Assembly (NCBI GenBank): GCA_019745415.1 | Contig: JAIETF010000026.1 | Span: 62,001-126,000, forward strand | Reading direction: 5' to 3' | Length of the DNA stretch: 64,000 nucleotides | From: Candidatus Obscuribacterales bacterium | GTDB lineage: Bacteria > Cyanobacteriota > Vampirovibrionia > Obscuribacterales > Obscuribacteraceae | Shown here: positions 17,448 to 25,923 of the stretch, one piece after another | Layout of the letters: each line of letters opens with the position of its first letter | Numbering within the stretch: position 1 is the first letter of the stretch | Made by a program: the position numbers and the translations under genes | Notes under the pieces: generated by a model | The model's input: only the letters and a program-made list of their open reading frames with translations | The model's database searches: none | Told to the model about the DNA's origin: nothing

Positions 17448-18860
17448 ATGACACTGCAACAAGGCGAACTCGAATCAATCAACATTCTTCTCGACAAAGC
17501 CCTCAAACCACAAACACTGGTAAGAGCGGATGAAGTTGACAAAGCTCTGCTTTACAAGAAGGCAGAAGAGCTTGCGTTTGCACTATACAAGCTAGCTCAC
17601 TACCATGTAAAAGCCCGTTTTCCAGATGAAGCATTTAGAACCAACCTGCAGTTCAGTCATCCCTCCAGATTGCAGGAGCCTATAGATTGGGTTTCTAAAC
17701 AGGAAATGCGCTCAAAGACAAGACTGCCTACCAGCTACTTTCGCTGGAAAATGACTGGAGCACCATTGATAATTAGCTGCCGCGCCGGCGAGCGAGATAG
17801 AACCGGCATTGTGGAGTTCTTCCTAGTTCCGGAGCGCGAGGTTCCGCACATCACGATGTCTGAATTCGGCTCTCGTTTCAGAATCAGGTTTCAACTAATC
17901 GAATTGGGACAAAAGCTTGTCTGGGTCGCAAATAAAACCAAACTTTCCAGCGAAGCGGCAAAGCTGCAACTAGAATCACTCTTCAACGAAGTTCTTGAAG
18001 TAGCCTACACAGAAAGAATCAAACCCAATCAAAATCTGCAGCCTACAGAAGGCTTTCTCTACCAAGGCAAACCCATCAACACCATCGAACAACGCCTGGA
18101 GCTGCAACGAAACAATCTACTTTTCAAATTACTCAACCAACAAGAGGAGTTGAAGAATCAACTGGCCAGAGACCTCCACGACAGCGTTATAGCTGACTTA
18201 ATGATGCTTAAACGCTACTTGTCTGGCGATCGAAAACTTTCAAGCGAAGAAACAATTGAGATTGTTGACGAAATCGTAAGGCAGCTAAGAGATTTGGTAA
18301 ATGAGTATTCTCCACGCCAACTTCAAGAATGGGGACTTAAAGTAGGCGTAGAAGACTTGCTTGACAGAGTGTCTAGAAGGACCGGAATTGATACCAAACT
18401 GGTTTTTCAGGGAGAATTGCCCCGCTATCCAGACTTAGTAACCTTACACATATTCAGAATCATTCAAGAATGCCTTAATAACGTTGAAAAGCACGCTGAA
18501 GCAACAGCCGTCGAGGTTGAAATTAGAGCATCAAAAGTCGGCGACTCGACTTTTACAATAAAAGACAACGGCAAAGGTTTCGATCCCAAAACGGTGAGAA
18601 TCGAAGCGGACGGTTCACATTCAATGGGAATCGGCGGCATGAAAGAAAGAACCGAACTTATTAAGTGCTTCTATCCAGCTAGAATTACGATAACATCCAA
18701 GCCGAAGCCGCCTGAATGGGATTTGACATCCTCAACCGATAACGGTTTAGCTTTGCCGCTAGACGCCAAAACCGCCAACCGGCAAGGCTCCAGCTCTATA
18801 TCCAATGATCAATTTTCATTCGGTACAGCAGTTACACTTACAGTTTCACCTGCCGAGTGA
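17448..18860 (+). CDS. Soluble histidine kinase, NarX/DegS-type (HisKA_3)
   Basis: The 470-residue product has a C-terminal kinase core: His244 in ARDLHDSV (HisKA_3 box), N-box NNVEKHA near 344-350, G1 box IKDNGKGFD near 371-379 and G2 box MGIGGMKER near 393-401. There is no membrane segment, so it senses an internal signal or is controlled by partners. The N-terminal 200 residues form a domain I do not recognise. Between the G2 region and the last strand (GTAVTLTV) lies an extra loop of about 40 residues, and inside it sits a copy of the dispersed palindrome (encoding STDNGLA). Fourteen bases separate it from the response regulator upstream, so they form one operon. Confidence 0.9.
   Translation: MTLQQGELESINILLDKALKPQTLVRADEVDKALLYKKAEELAFALYKLAHYHVKARFPDEAFRTNLQFSHPSRLQEPIDWVSKQEMRSKTRLPTSYFRWKMTGAPLIISCRAGERDRTGIVEFFLVPEREVPHITMSEFGSRFRIRFQLIELGQKLVWVANKTKLSSEAAKLQLESLFNEVLEVAYTERIKPNQNLQPTEGFLYQGKPINTIEQRLELQRNNLLFKLLNQQEELKNQLARDLHDSVIADLMMLKRYLSGDRKLSSEETIEIVDEIVRQLRDLVNEYSPRQLQEWGLKVGVEDLLDRVSRRTGIDTKLVFQGELPRYPDLVTLHIFRIIQECLNNVEKHAEATAVEVEIRASKVGDSTFTIKDNGKGFDPKTVRIEADGSHSMGIGGMKERTELIKCFYPARITITSKPKPPEWDLTSSTDNGLALPLDAKTANRQGSSSISNDQFSFGTAVTLTVSPAE
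18732..18752. repeat. Dispersed palindrome copy B (inside the kinase gene)
   Basis: Core AACCG-ATAA-CGGTT with flanks identical to copy A over 21 bases. It lies in an extra loop of the kinase ATPase domain. Confidence 0.8.
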
Positions 18861-18927
18861 AGGCTAAACCCAAACTAAACTTTCGGCAAGAATATCTTGG
18901 CTCCTCACCACGACTCAGGACCCTCAA

Positions 18928-20298
18928 ATGCAAATCAAACCGCATAAAGCTATCTGCCTAGCCCTTAGTCTAACTGCATGTCAAATTGCGCTATCGATCG
19001 ATATGAAAGCCTATTCTCAAACCAGCGCGCAAAAGCCAGCAGATCCAAAAGCCGGCAAAATTGATATCGGACCCTATATGAAAGCGGTCAGCGACAAGAT
19101 TGGACCGCTTTGGAATCCGCCAAAAGCCAAAGGCGAAACTATCAATGACAAGCTTGTAGTTCGCTTTACTATAGAAGCAAACGGCTCGATTTCCGAACTC
19201 GGAGTGAAAGACTCCTGCGGCGACAAAGAAATTGACGAACTTGCGCTGAAGACAATTACAAAAGCGGCTCCCTTCGGAAAGCTGCCCGCCGGAGTCCCCA
19301 AAGTTAGCGCCCAGTTCGCCCTTCCTTGCAAGAGCGGAGTGAGCGCGGACGGAGTAGAAATGAAGCCCTACTTCGACGATATGTGGACCAGAATTCTCAG
19401 AACATGGTGGGTGCCCAAAAGACTACTCTTTATTCAGGTTCCAGTGAAGATTGAACTTAATGAAGACGGAAGCCTGATTGCTGCAAGTCTTTTAAAAAGC
19501 TCTGGTGACGAAAGCGCTGATAAATTAGCAATTATCGGCGTCAAAAGAGCAGCACCGTTTGCGCCACTCCCAAAAGGTATCAAGGCTCCTTTCACGGTCA
19601 ATTACACACTCGGCTATAAAGGCGGCAAAGATCAAGTCGTCTACTGGAACGGTCAAAAGGTAAGTAAGGGCGAAAGCTACACCACCAGTGGTGGCGTTCA
19701 GACTACTCTCACCGACAATACCACCGAAAAGGACCGAGCATTTCACAAGAAGAAAGAGGAAACACTTATCAAGATGTTCGGTCTTGATGCAAAGCTTGAC
19801 ACCCTCGCAAAACTTGGCAACCACGAGAATCCAGAGATGGTACCTATCCTTCTAGAGTACAGCTCACAACACCGACAAATAGAAGAACACAAAGAAGCAA
19901 AAGACAAACTTAAAAAAGCCCTCGAAATCGCCGAGAAAAACCTGCAGAGCTTTGACAAATCAGAAACGACAGCCTCTGTAACGCAAGAAACCAAACCGCC
20001 AGAGAGTAAAAGGCAGGACAACAAACAACCGGAAGATAAATGGCTAGAAAACAAGAAAAGGGCTCAAAAGACATTTTCATCCGCTTTGATCGCCCTGGCT
20101 CAGACAGAATATTCCCTTGGCAATTTAGCTGAAGCGGAGCCCCTGCTCAAGCAAGCAATAGCGATGAAGGAAACCGAACTGAATGAGAAAGATCAAGAGT
20201 ACAAAGACCTTCTCAACACTTATGCCAGACTTCTTTATAAACAAAATCGCACAAAAGAAGCAGAAGAACAATATAAAAAAATCAAGGAGCTGAGCTAA
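18928..20298 (+). CDS. Secreted protein with two TonB-C-like domains and TPRs
   Basis: The 456-residue product starts with a signal peptide (ICLALSLTACQIALSID region). Two TonB C-terminal-like domains follow at about residues 47-132 and 142-232: each has a strand (L)VVRFTIEANGSISEL or PVKIELNEDGSLIAASL, then SxxDExAxxxIxxAAPFxxLPxG. There is no N-terminal membrane anchor beyond the signal peptide and no proline-rich TonB spacer, so it is not a classical energy transducer. Residues 290-450 are charged, with a Gln/Lys/Pro linker near 350-375 and a TPR hairpin near the end (YSLGNLAEAEPLLKQAI). It lies 67 bases after the two-component pair and may be controlled by it. Confidence 0.85.
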   Translation: MQIKPHKAICLALSLTACQIALSIDMKAYSQTSAQKPADPKAGKIDIGPYMKAVSDKIGPLWNPPKAKGETINDKLVVRFTIEANGSISELGVKDSCGDKEIDELALKTITKAAPFGKLPAGVPKVSAQFALPCKSGVSADGVEMKPYFDDMWTRILRTWWVPKRLLFIQVPVKIELNEDGSLIAASLLKSSGDESADKLAIIGVKRAAPFAPLPKGIKAPFTVNYTLGYKGGKDQVVYWNGQKVSKGESYTTSGGVQTTLTDNTTEKDRAFHKKKEETLIKMFGLDAKLDTLAKLGNHENPEMVPILLEYSSQHRQIEEHKEAKDKLKKALEIAEKNLQSFDKSETTASVTQETKPPESKRQDNKQPEDKWLENKKRAQKTFSSALIALAQTEYSLGNLAEAEPLLKQAIAMKETELNEKDQEYKDLLNTYARLLYKQNRTKEAEEQYKKIKELS

Positions 20299-20596
20299 GC
20301 AAGCAGCGAAAACAGCATAAACTATTGTTGGTTTGGAGAGCTAAAAACCTTCAATACTGTTTGCAAGCCATGCTTGGCTAATCACTCAACAAACATTTCT
20401 GTTCAATAATTTGGTCAATAACTTTGTTGAAAATTAGCCGAGAGATATTCGAGAGCTTTTGGCGAGCCAAACGATGGTCATTTAGGGGACATTCGAGAGT
20501 CCCAAGAGCATCAGTCGAAAGATTGCAAACCTTTCCAACTTCAAAGCAATTGAATTGGACTCTTTCAAGCATCTGCAGTTCATCGAGGTAGGAGCC

Positions 20597-22231
20597 ATGT
20601 CACATAGTAAGAGCAGCATTTTCCAGCTCGGCAAGGATAAGACGAATTACAGGCTCTTGACCAAAGAGCACGTTAAAGAGACTTCCTTCGGCAACAAGAA
20701 AATGCTGATGGTAGAACCAGAGGCGCTGACAATGCTCTCGAAAGAAGCTTTCAAAGATGTTTCTCATCTACTAAGAGCAAGCCATCTTGAAAATCTACGC
20801 AAAATTCTCGACGATAAAGAAGCCTCACCAAATGACCACTTCGTCGCGCTTGAGCTTCTTAGAAACGCCGCGATTGCTGCCGGTGGCACCCTACCGATGT
20901 GCCAAGATACTGGAACAGCTATTGTTGTCGCACACAAGGGCGAGCAAGTAATGACCGGCACCGATGATGGAGTCGCAATCAGCGAGGGCATCAAGAAAAC
21001 TTATGGTGACTGCAACCTGCGCTACAGCCAGATGGCTCCAATTTCTATGTATCAAGAAGCGAACACCGGGAGCAATCTACCCGCGCAAGTAGAGATTTAT
21101 TCAGAGCCCGGTGAAGCATACGAATTCCTCTTTATAGCAAAAGGTGGAGGCTCGGCGAACAAAACTTTCCTACTCCAGGAAACAAAATCAGTTCTAAATC
21201 CGCAATCGCTTAGAAAACTTCTCGTAGAGAAGATAGCAGGCTTGGGGACTTCAGCCTGTCCACCTTATCACCTAGCCATCGTTATCGGTGGACTATCTGC
21301 CGAAATGACCCTAAAGACAGTAAAGCTTGCCAGCTGCCACTACCTTGATTCACTCCCGACAGAAGGAGACAAAACCGGTAGAGCATTCCGCGACTTAGAG
21401 CTAGAGAAGGAAGTCCTTGAAATAACTAGAGAGCTGGGTATTGGAGCCCAATTTGGAGGTAAATACTTCTGCCACGATGTCAGAGTAATTAGACTGCCAC
21501 GACACGGAGCGTCCTTGCCAATAGGAATAGGAGTCTCTTGCAGCGCTGACAGGCAAATTCTCGGTCGAATAGACAAAGATGGTATTTGGCTGGAACAACT
21601 CGAACAGGATCCGGCCAAGTATCTACCCGAAGTTGAAATGGACGACCTGGAAACTGAATCTATCAAAATAGACCTCAGTAAATCAATGACGGAAATCAGG
21701 AAGATGCTTTCTGGAAAACCAGTGGGCACAAGGCTAATGCTCTCGGGTACGATGCTCGTCGCAAGAGATATCGCCCATGCCAAATGGAAAGAAATAATAG
21801 AGAATGGCGGAGAACTTCCAGAGTACACGAAACTGCACCCCATCTATTATGCCGGACCCGCCAAAACTCCAGATGGTTATGCCTCAGGTTCTTTTGGTCC
21901 GACAACTGCAGGACGCATGGACAGTTATTCAGACCTACTTATGTCTAGAGGAGCTAGTCTAATTACCCTCGCAAAAGGAAACAGAGGCAAAATAGTTCGC
22001 GAAGCATGCGAGCGCTGGGGAGGGTTCTACCTGGGCACCATAGGCGGTGCCGCCGCCAGACTTGCGAAAGATTCGATTAGGAAGGTCGAAACTATAGATT
22101 TCCCAGAGTTGGGCATGGAGGCTGTCTTCAAAATCGAAATTGAAGACTTCCCTGCCTTCATTGTAATCAATGACAAAGGTGAAGACTTCTTTGCCAAAGT
22201 CGCAGAAGCCAAGGTGAGCGTGAGCAAATAA
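20597..22231 (+). CDS. fumA: Class I fumarate hydratase (iron-sulfur)
   Basis: The 544-residue product is a single-chain class I fumarase, which interconverts fumarate and malate in the citric acid cycle using a [4Fe-4S] cluster. The three cluster cysteines are visible: Cys102 in LPMCQDTG, Cys221 in GTSACPPYH and Cys315 in GIGVSCSAD. Their spacing matches the E. coli FumA/FumB type, and the length is near the usual 548. The beta-domain motifs [20 protein letters not shown] and [16 protein letters not shown] are also present. I chose the ATG at 20597 (GAGG eight bases upstream) over a TTG 42 bases earlier. It is monocistronic, followed by a strong terminator. Being cytosolic and oxygen-sensitive, it suggests low-oxygen or facultative growth. 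Confidence 0.95.
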   Translation: MSHSKSSIFQLGKDKTNYRLLTKEHVKETSFGNKKMLMVEPEALTMLSKEAFKDVSHLLRASHLENLRKILDDKEASPNDHFVALELLRNAAIAAGGTLPMCQDTGTAIVVAHKGEQVMTGTDDGVAISEGIKKTYGDCNLRYSQMAPISMYQEANTGSNLPAQVEIYSEPGEAYEFLFIAKGGGSANKTFLLQETKSVLNPQSLRKLLVEKIAGLGTSACPPYHLAIVIGGLSAEMTLKTVKLASCHYLDSLPTEGDKTGRAFRDLELEKEVLEITRELGIGAQFGGKYFCHDVRVIRLPRHGASLPIGIGVSCSADRQILGRIDKDGIWLEQLEQDPAKYLPEVEMDDLETESIKIDLSKSMTEIRKMLSGKPVGTRLMLSGTMLVARDIAHAKWKEIIENGGELPEYTKLHPIYYAGPAKTPDGYASGSFGPTTAGRMDSYSDLLMSRGASLITLAKGNRGKIVREACERWGGFYLGTIGGAAARLAKDSIRKVETIDFPELGMEAVFKIEIEDFPAFIVINDKGEDFFAKVAEAKVSVSK

Positions 22232-22309
22232 AGGCGAGTGCCAGCAATTTTTAATCTAACGGACGAGTGAGAGGTAACGCCGCTGTATTGCGGCTTTGCA
22301 CTGACTAGC

Positions 22310-22343
22310 AAGGGTTTAACCGATAACGGTTAAACCCTTTTTT
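22310..22343 (+). terminator. Rho-independent terminator of fumA, formed by dispersed palindrome copy C
   Basis: AAGGGTTTAACCG and CGGTTAAACCCTT form a perfect 13-base stem around ATAA, with a run of six T starting at 22338. The core is the repeat AACCGATAACGGTT found elsewhere in the window. A smaller hairpin (GCCGC/GCGGC) lies at 22279-22294. Confidence 0.88.
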
Positions 22344-22410
22344 CCAAAATCATTGAACTTTTTCTGCAGAAATTACGTCTTACTCTTTAGCGGCGACGAG
22401 GGTTCTAGAG

Positions 22411-23760
22411 ATGAACAAAGCCAGTAAAGGTAGAATTCAGATCAAAAAACGGTCCAGAACACAAGAAGAAGCTGATTTCCTGCTATCTCTGTGGGGTAAG
22501 TTCATAGAGAAATACCCCAGTAACGAGAGTTGCTGGCAAGACTTCACCGGACGGATTTGTGAAAAATCAACTCTATCCTGCAGAATCTGCGCATCTACAG
22601 ATATTGAGATCTGTGCTGCGGATCGAACTGCAAAATGCAAAAAATGCAAAAAAACCTTTAGTCTATCTACTGGCACTTTCTTTGAGAGAGTCAGAAATAT
22701 CTGGGCCTGGTACGCCGCAATTTGGTTTCTACAGCATGGTGCTGTTTTGAATGCCTGCTTTCTGGGGGCAATTGTAGACATTGCTAATTCTTCAAGTCTT
22801 CACATTCAAAAAAGTATTCTCGCAGCCATCGCCGAAACCAGCAAAATCGAGCTCGACAGAGTCAGCTCTCTCCATTTCGATAGACTGTTCACTAGGCGCA
22901 GCCTAGCAACCCCGCCTTGGCTAGAGGCAAGCCACGAAGAAGAACTAGAACAACATCTTGAAAGAGAACCGAACAGCAATAAAGGCGATCAGTCCTCTGA
23001 ATCTGACCAAGTCCAACATGAATATCAAGATGTAGAATTCTACGAAACAGCCGGTGCTAGCGATGATGACAATCTGCATAACGCCCCAAGCCAGCCTACT
23101 CCGAAGGAGACAAATACAACATCCGGACTGCTAGAAACCACCTTGTCTGAAGAAGAACGACGGGTCTTCGAACTGATTGAGAAAGGGCTCGAAACTATTG
23201 ACGCAATACAAGCTGAATCTGGTCTCAACTGCGCACAAATTGTAGCGGCAGTTTCGATACTGCAGTTGGAAAATCTAGTCAGAACCGAAACAGGCGCAAG
23301 ACTGTTCGTCAGAAGAGAAGCCAAAGAGCCGACCGAAGAGGAAAGCAAGAACCCATTCAATAATGATCGAAAAACCCACTGTACAATAAATGCAGGCTCG
23401 AGAATCTGCACAAACAATGAATGCATTGGCACCAAGTTAGCAGCCGCGGACACGCTCACGACTCAGAACTTAAGCAATAGAATTAGAGCATTCATTGAAT
23501 TTGTCTCGGACACGGCAGGAGGAATCAGTAGAAAGTATTTGAATTTCTATCTATCGTTTGGAGCGTGCCTTTCTAGAGACGACGGCAGAACCGCATCAGT
23601 TATGGATTCTTGCCTAGAGCGAGGCTATATTGGAGCAAAATACATAAGGCAATCGCGCACCGCAATCACGGTATCGGTTCCAGAGTCACTGAAAGTCTTC
23701 ACTGGTATAAATAGCGGCAATCCGAAACAATCTCAACGCTCAAGCACAGCCAAGGTCTAA
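22411..23760 (+). CDS. Zinc-ribbon transposase-like protein with winged-helix insert
   Basis: Residues 57-92 form a zinc ribbon (Cys57, Cys60, Cys76, Cys79) followed by KTFSLSTGTFFE and a helix with WAWYAAIW, the arrangement of IS1595/ISXO2-type transposase N-termini. The expected DDE nuclease domain is absent. In its place are an acidic linker (175-240) and a winged-helix-like segment at about 245-301 (SEEERRVFELIEKG, then AQIVAAVSILQLENLVRT), close to the DprA C-terminal helix pattern. Near the C-terminus AFIEFVSDTAGGISRKYLNF resembles the ending of ISXO2-type transposases. No terminal inverted repeats were seen. I infer a domesticated DNA-binding protein made from transposase ends. The ATG follows GAGGG. 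Confidence 0.65.
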   Translation: MNKASKGRIQIKKRSRTQEEADFLLSLWGKFIEKYPSNESCWQDFTGRICEKSTLSCRICASTDIEICAADRTAKCKKCKKTFSLSTGTFFERVRNIWAWYAAIWFLQHGAVLNACFLGAIVDIANSSSLHIQKSILAAIAETSKIELDRVSSLHFDRLFTRRSLATPPWLEASHEEELEQHLEREPNSNKGDQSSESDQVQHEYQDVEFYETAGASDDDNLHNAPSQPTPKETNTTSGLLETTLSEEERRVFELIEKGLETIDAIQAESGLNCAQIVAAVSILQLENLVRTETGARLFVRREAKEPTEEESKNPFNNDRKTHCTINAGSRICTNNECIGTKLAAADTLTTQNLSNRIRAFIEFVSDTAGGISRKYLNFYLSFGACLSRDDGRTASVMDSCLERGYIGAKYIRQSRTAITVSVPESLKVFTGINSGNPKQSQRSSTAKV

Positions 23761-23900
23761 AAACTGGCGAAGTTTAAACCATATCGACAATTAGAATTGG
23801 ATCAGAGCATCATACTAGCTCAATGCACTCGAAGACATGAATGAACGAATTTAAGTCCAAGCGACCCTTGGTAAATGCCTAGCGCAAATGTATGTGAGCT

Positions 23901-24008
23901 GACCAATTAATGAGTTGACTAGTCGATGAGTGACTAGTCGATGAGTGACTAGTCGATGAGTGACTAATCAATGGGTTGACTAGTCGATGAGTGACTAGTC
24001 GATTAGTT
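23901..24008. repeat. 15-bp tandem repeat GACTAGTCGATGAGT at a gene end
   Basis: Seven units of 15-16 bases, four exact and three degenerate, each holding the palindrome GACTAGTC. The last unit contains the stop codon of the minus-strand YD-repeat gene. The rest of the 242-base gap (23761-24002) shows no gene. Confidence 0.95.
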
Positions 24009-25631
24009 GCGACCTCTAACGATTTTTCCATCAAGTGTTGTCTTTACTGGATCACCCAGAATCGGAATGCGAAGCACAGTATCCTTCTTTCGGTCAACCC
24101 AAGTAATCATGCCAATATTCTGATCTACACTGATACTATCTACGGGGTCACCACCAGACCGTTTACCCTCGCCATCGTAAATGTTCCAAACGCCATTTTC
24201 TCTTTTGGCAACTCGGGGCTCGCCAGTCTTGAGCTTGAATCGTAGTTCTGACAGTTCACCCCTAGAATCATATGCAAACTGCCTCTTGGAACCGTTAAAT
24301 CCTTCTGTCTCCAACAGCTTTCCAGCAGTGTCATACCTTAGAGCCGAGCCATCATTTTTCAACATATGATGGCTACCAGTGCGCCAATCTATTCGCATAT
24401 TGCCTTCACCATCTACTCTTACATCCTTAATAGGAGGCACTGGAATTGGCTTACCTTGTCCATCGTAGAGGTTCCAATTGCCATTCTCGCGACGCAATTC
24501 AGACTGCAAAATCCCTTTGCTATTGAAAAACTTTGTACTGTTGACTGCACCATCGGCGCCGATGTCATACTGTCTATATGAATTATCTCTGAAAACTGCT
24601 CGGCCGGGAAAACCAGTGGCACTGTCCAAGATTACTCTGGCACCATTATCAAAAGTTCGCGTTCTACTCTCTAGATTAACTGTCTTTCTTGTGCCATCGA
24701 GACCAAGGATAGTCTCCGCCCCAGTCTTGCCATCAACTGTACGGACCGTGCCAGCTGCATCTACGCTAACCATTCCGACAAATTGCCTACCTGTATTCTT
24801 GCCGTCCTTGTCGTATGCATTCCATAGTCCATTTTCCTTGCGCCACTCCTGGACCACCATATCCTTTCCCGCAACCTTCATAGCTGTCAGTTCGCCGGAA
24901 GCACTGTAGGTGTAATCCCTAGTCAGTCCATTTCTGTCCACGCTTGAGATGGCTCTTCCTCGAGAATCAAGAGAAACACGCCCCCCCGAGGTTCCATAAA
25001 CTTCCTTACTACTATCTGCCCGCTGAATTTCAATGTTGCCATTTTCAAGTACGGCTACTCTAGGTGTTCCCCTCTTGAGGTTAGTTCCTTCTGATGATGT
25101 GCTTTCCCAGCTTCCATCCGGCTGGCGAGCATCAATACTCCTCACATTGCCTTGCGCATCAGCTCTGATAATTCGACTTACGCCTGTATTATTTCGCTCT
25201 ATACCTGTATAGCTACCGTCGCCATAGATAACGCCTCGAATCTGCCCGGCGCTGTCACGTCTAACTTTCGCTCCATCACCTACAGATTGTTCAACCGTAT
25301 TGGCAAAGAAGCTAGCATCGATACGTCCCAGTCCTCGTTCCTGGGGATTTTGAGCTTCTCCGCTTCGCGGTTTCAACTCTGAAGGCTTTAGACCATCACC
25401 GAAAGTGATTCCAGCCGACGCATCGGCTAAAATCACGCGAGGTACAACTCCTTTGTCTGCGAGTTTACCTGTCTCTAGAGCCGACTGCTGGCTCGACTGA
25501 ACAAAAAAGGTGGCTGCATCAGTCAGATTGCGCTCGCTCAAAAGCTTGCGGTCATTTGCCGCCTCAGGCCCAACTTCCTTACCCTGAACTTTGTCGTTGC
25601 TCAAATCATACGACCCCTTAAGTATAGTCAC
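24003..25631 (-). CDS. YD/RHS-like repeat protein without signal peptide
   Basis: The 542-residue product consists from about residue 95 of beta repeats related to YD/RHS repeats: DYTYSASGELTAMKV, RYDTAGKLLETEGFNGSKRQ and FAYDSRGELSELRF. A motif NGxWNxYDxxGK occurs at least three times. It lacks the RHS core sequence, a variable toxin tip and a signal peptide, and is much shorter than RHS or Tc-type proteins. The N-terminal 90 residues are unrecognised. The start is GTG at 25631, with only a weak AAGG nearby. YD repeats form shells or bind carbohydrate; here the role is unknown. The stop codon lies inside a 15-base tandem repeat. Confidence 0.8.
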   Translation of the reverse strand: MTILKGSYDLSNDKVQGKEVGPEAANDRKLLSERNLTDAATFFVQSSQQSALETGKLADKGVVPRVILADASAGITFGDGLKPSELKPRSGEAQNPQERGLGRIDASFFANTVEQSVGDGAKVRRDSAGQIRGVIYGDGSYTGIERNNTGVSRIIRADAQGNVRSIDARQPDGSWESTSSEGTNLKRGTPRVAVLENGNIEIQRADSSKEVYGTSGGRVSLDSRGRAISSVDRNGLTRDYTYSASGELTAMKVAGKDMVVQEWRKENGLWNAYDKDGKNTGRQFVGMVSVDAAGTVRTVDGKTGAETILGLDGTRKTVNLESRTRTFDNGARVILDSATGFPGRAVFRDNSYRQYDIGADGAVNSTKFFNSKGILQSELRRENGNWNLYDGQGKPIPVPPIKDVRVDGEGNMRIDWRTGSHHMLKNDGSALRYDTAGKLLETEGFNGSKRQFAYDSRGELSELRFKLKTGEPRVAKRENGVWNIYDGEGKRSGGDPVDSISVDQNIGMITWVDRKKDTVLRIPILGDPVKTTLDGKIVRGRN

Positions 25632-25753
25632 CCCTTATATACCCAAAGCACATAAGTATTCGACATAGAATGGGCCTTTAGCTTGAACGGCCTCAGTGAA
25701 ACGCAAACCCGTCAAGCGAGCTACAATCCTCAATTAGTCAAGCTGAAAATCCT

Positions 25754-25791
25754 TGATCCGGCTGCAAAGCCCTGATCCGGCGGCAAAGCCC
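25754..25791. repeat. Two-copy 19-bp direct repeat in gap 25632-25923
   Basis: TGATCCGGCTGCAAAGCCC is followed directly by the same 19 bases with one change. The gap holds no gene that I can support; it lies between the YD-repeat gene start and the end of the TPR gene on the same strand. Confidence 0.75.
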
Positions 25792-25923
25792 GAATCAGTG
25801 CATCTAAAATTTAAGTCTCAGTCCAGGGTAATCGCGTTGCCAGCCTCTGCCCCTCCGCCATCCAGTCTAAGCTTGCTACAAACCAGACAGACTAATATCA
25901 AGTACGCTCGCGATTTAAGCAAA

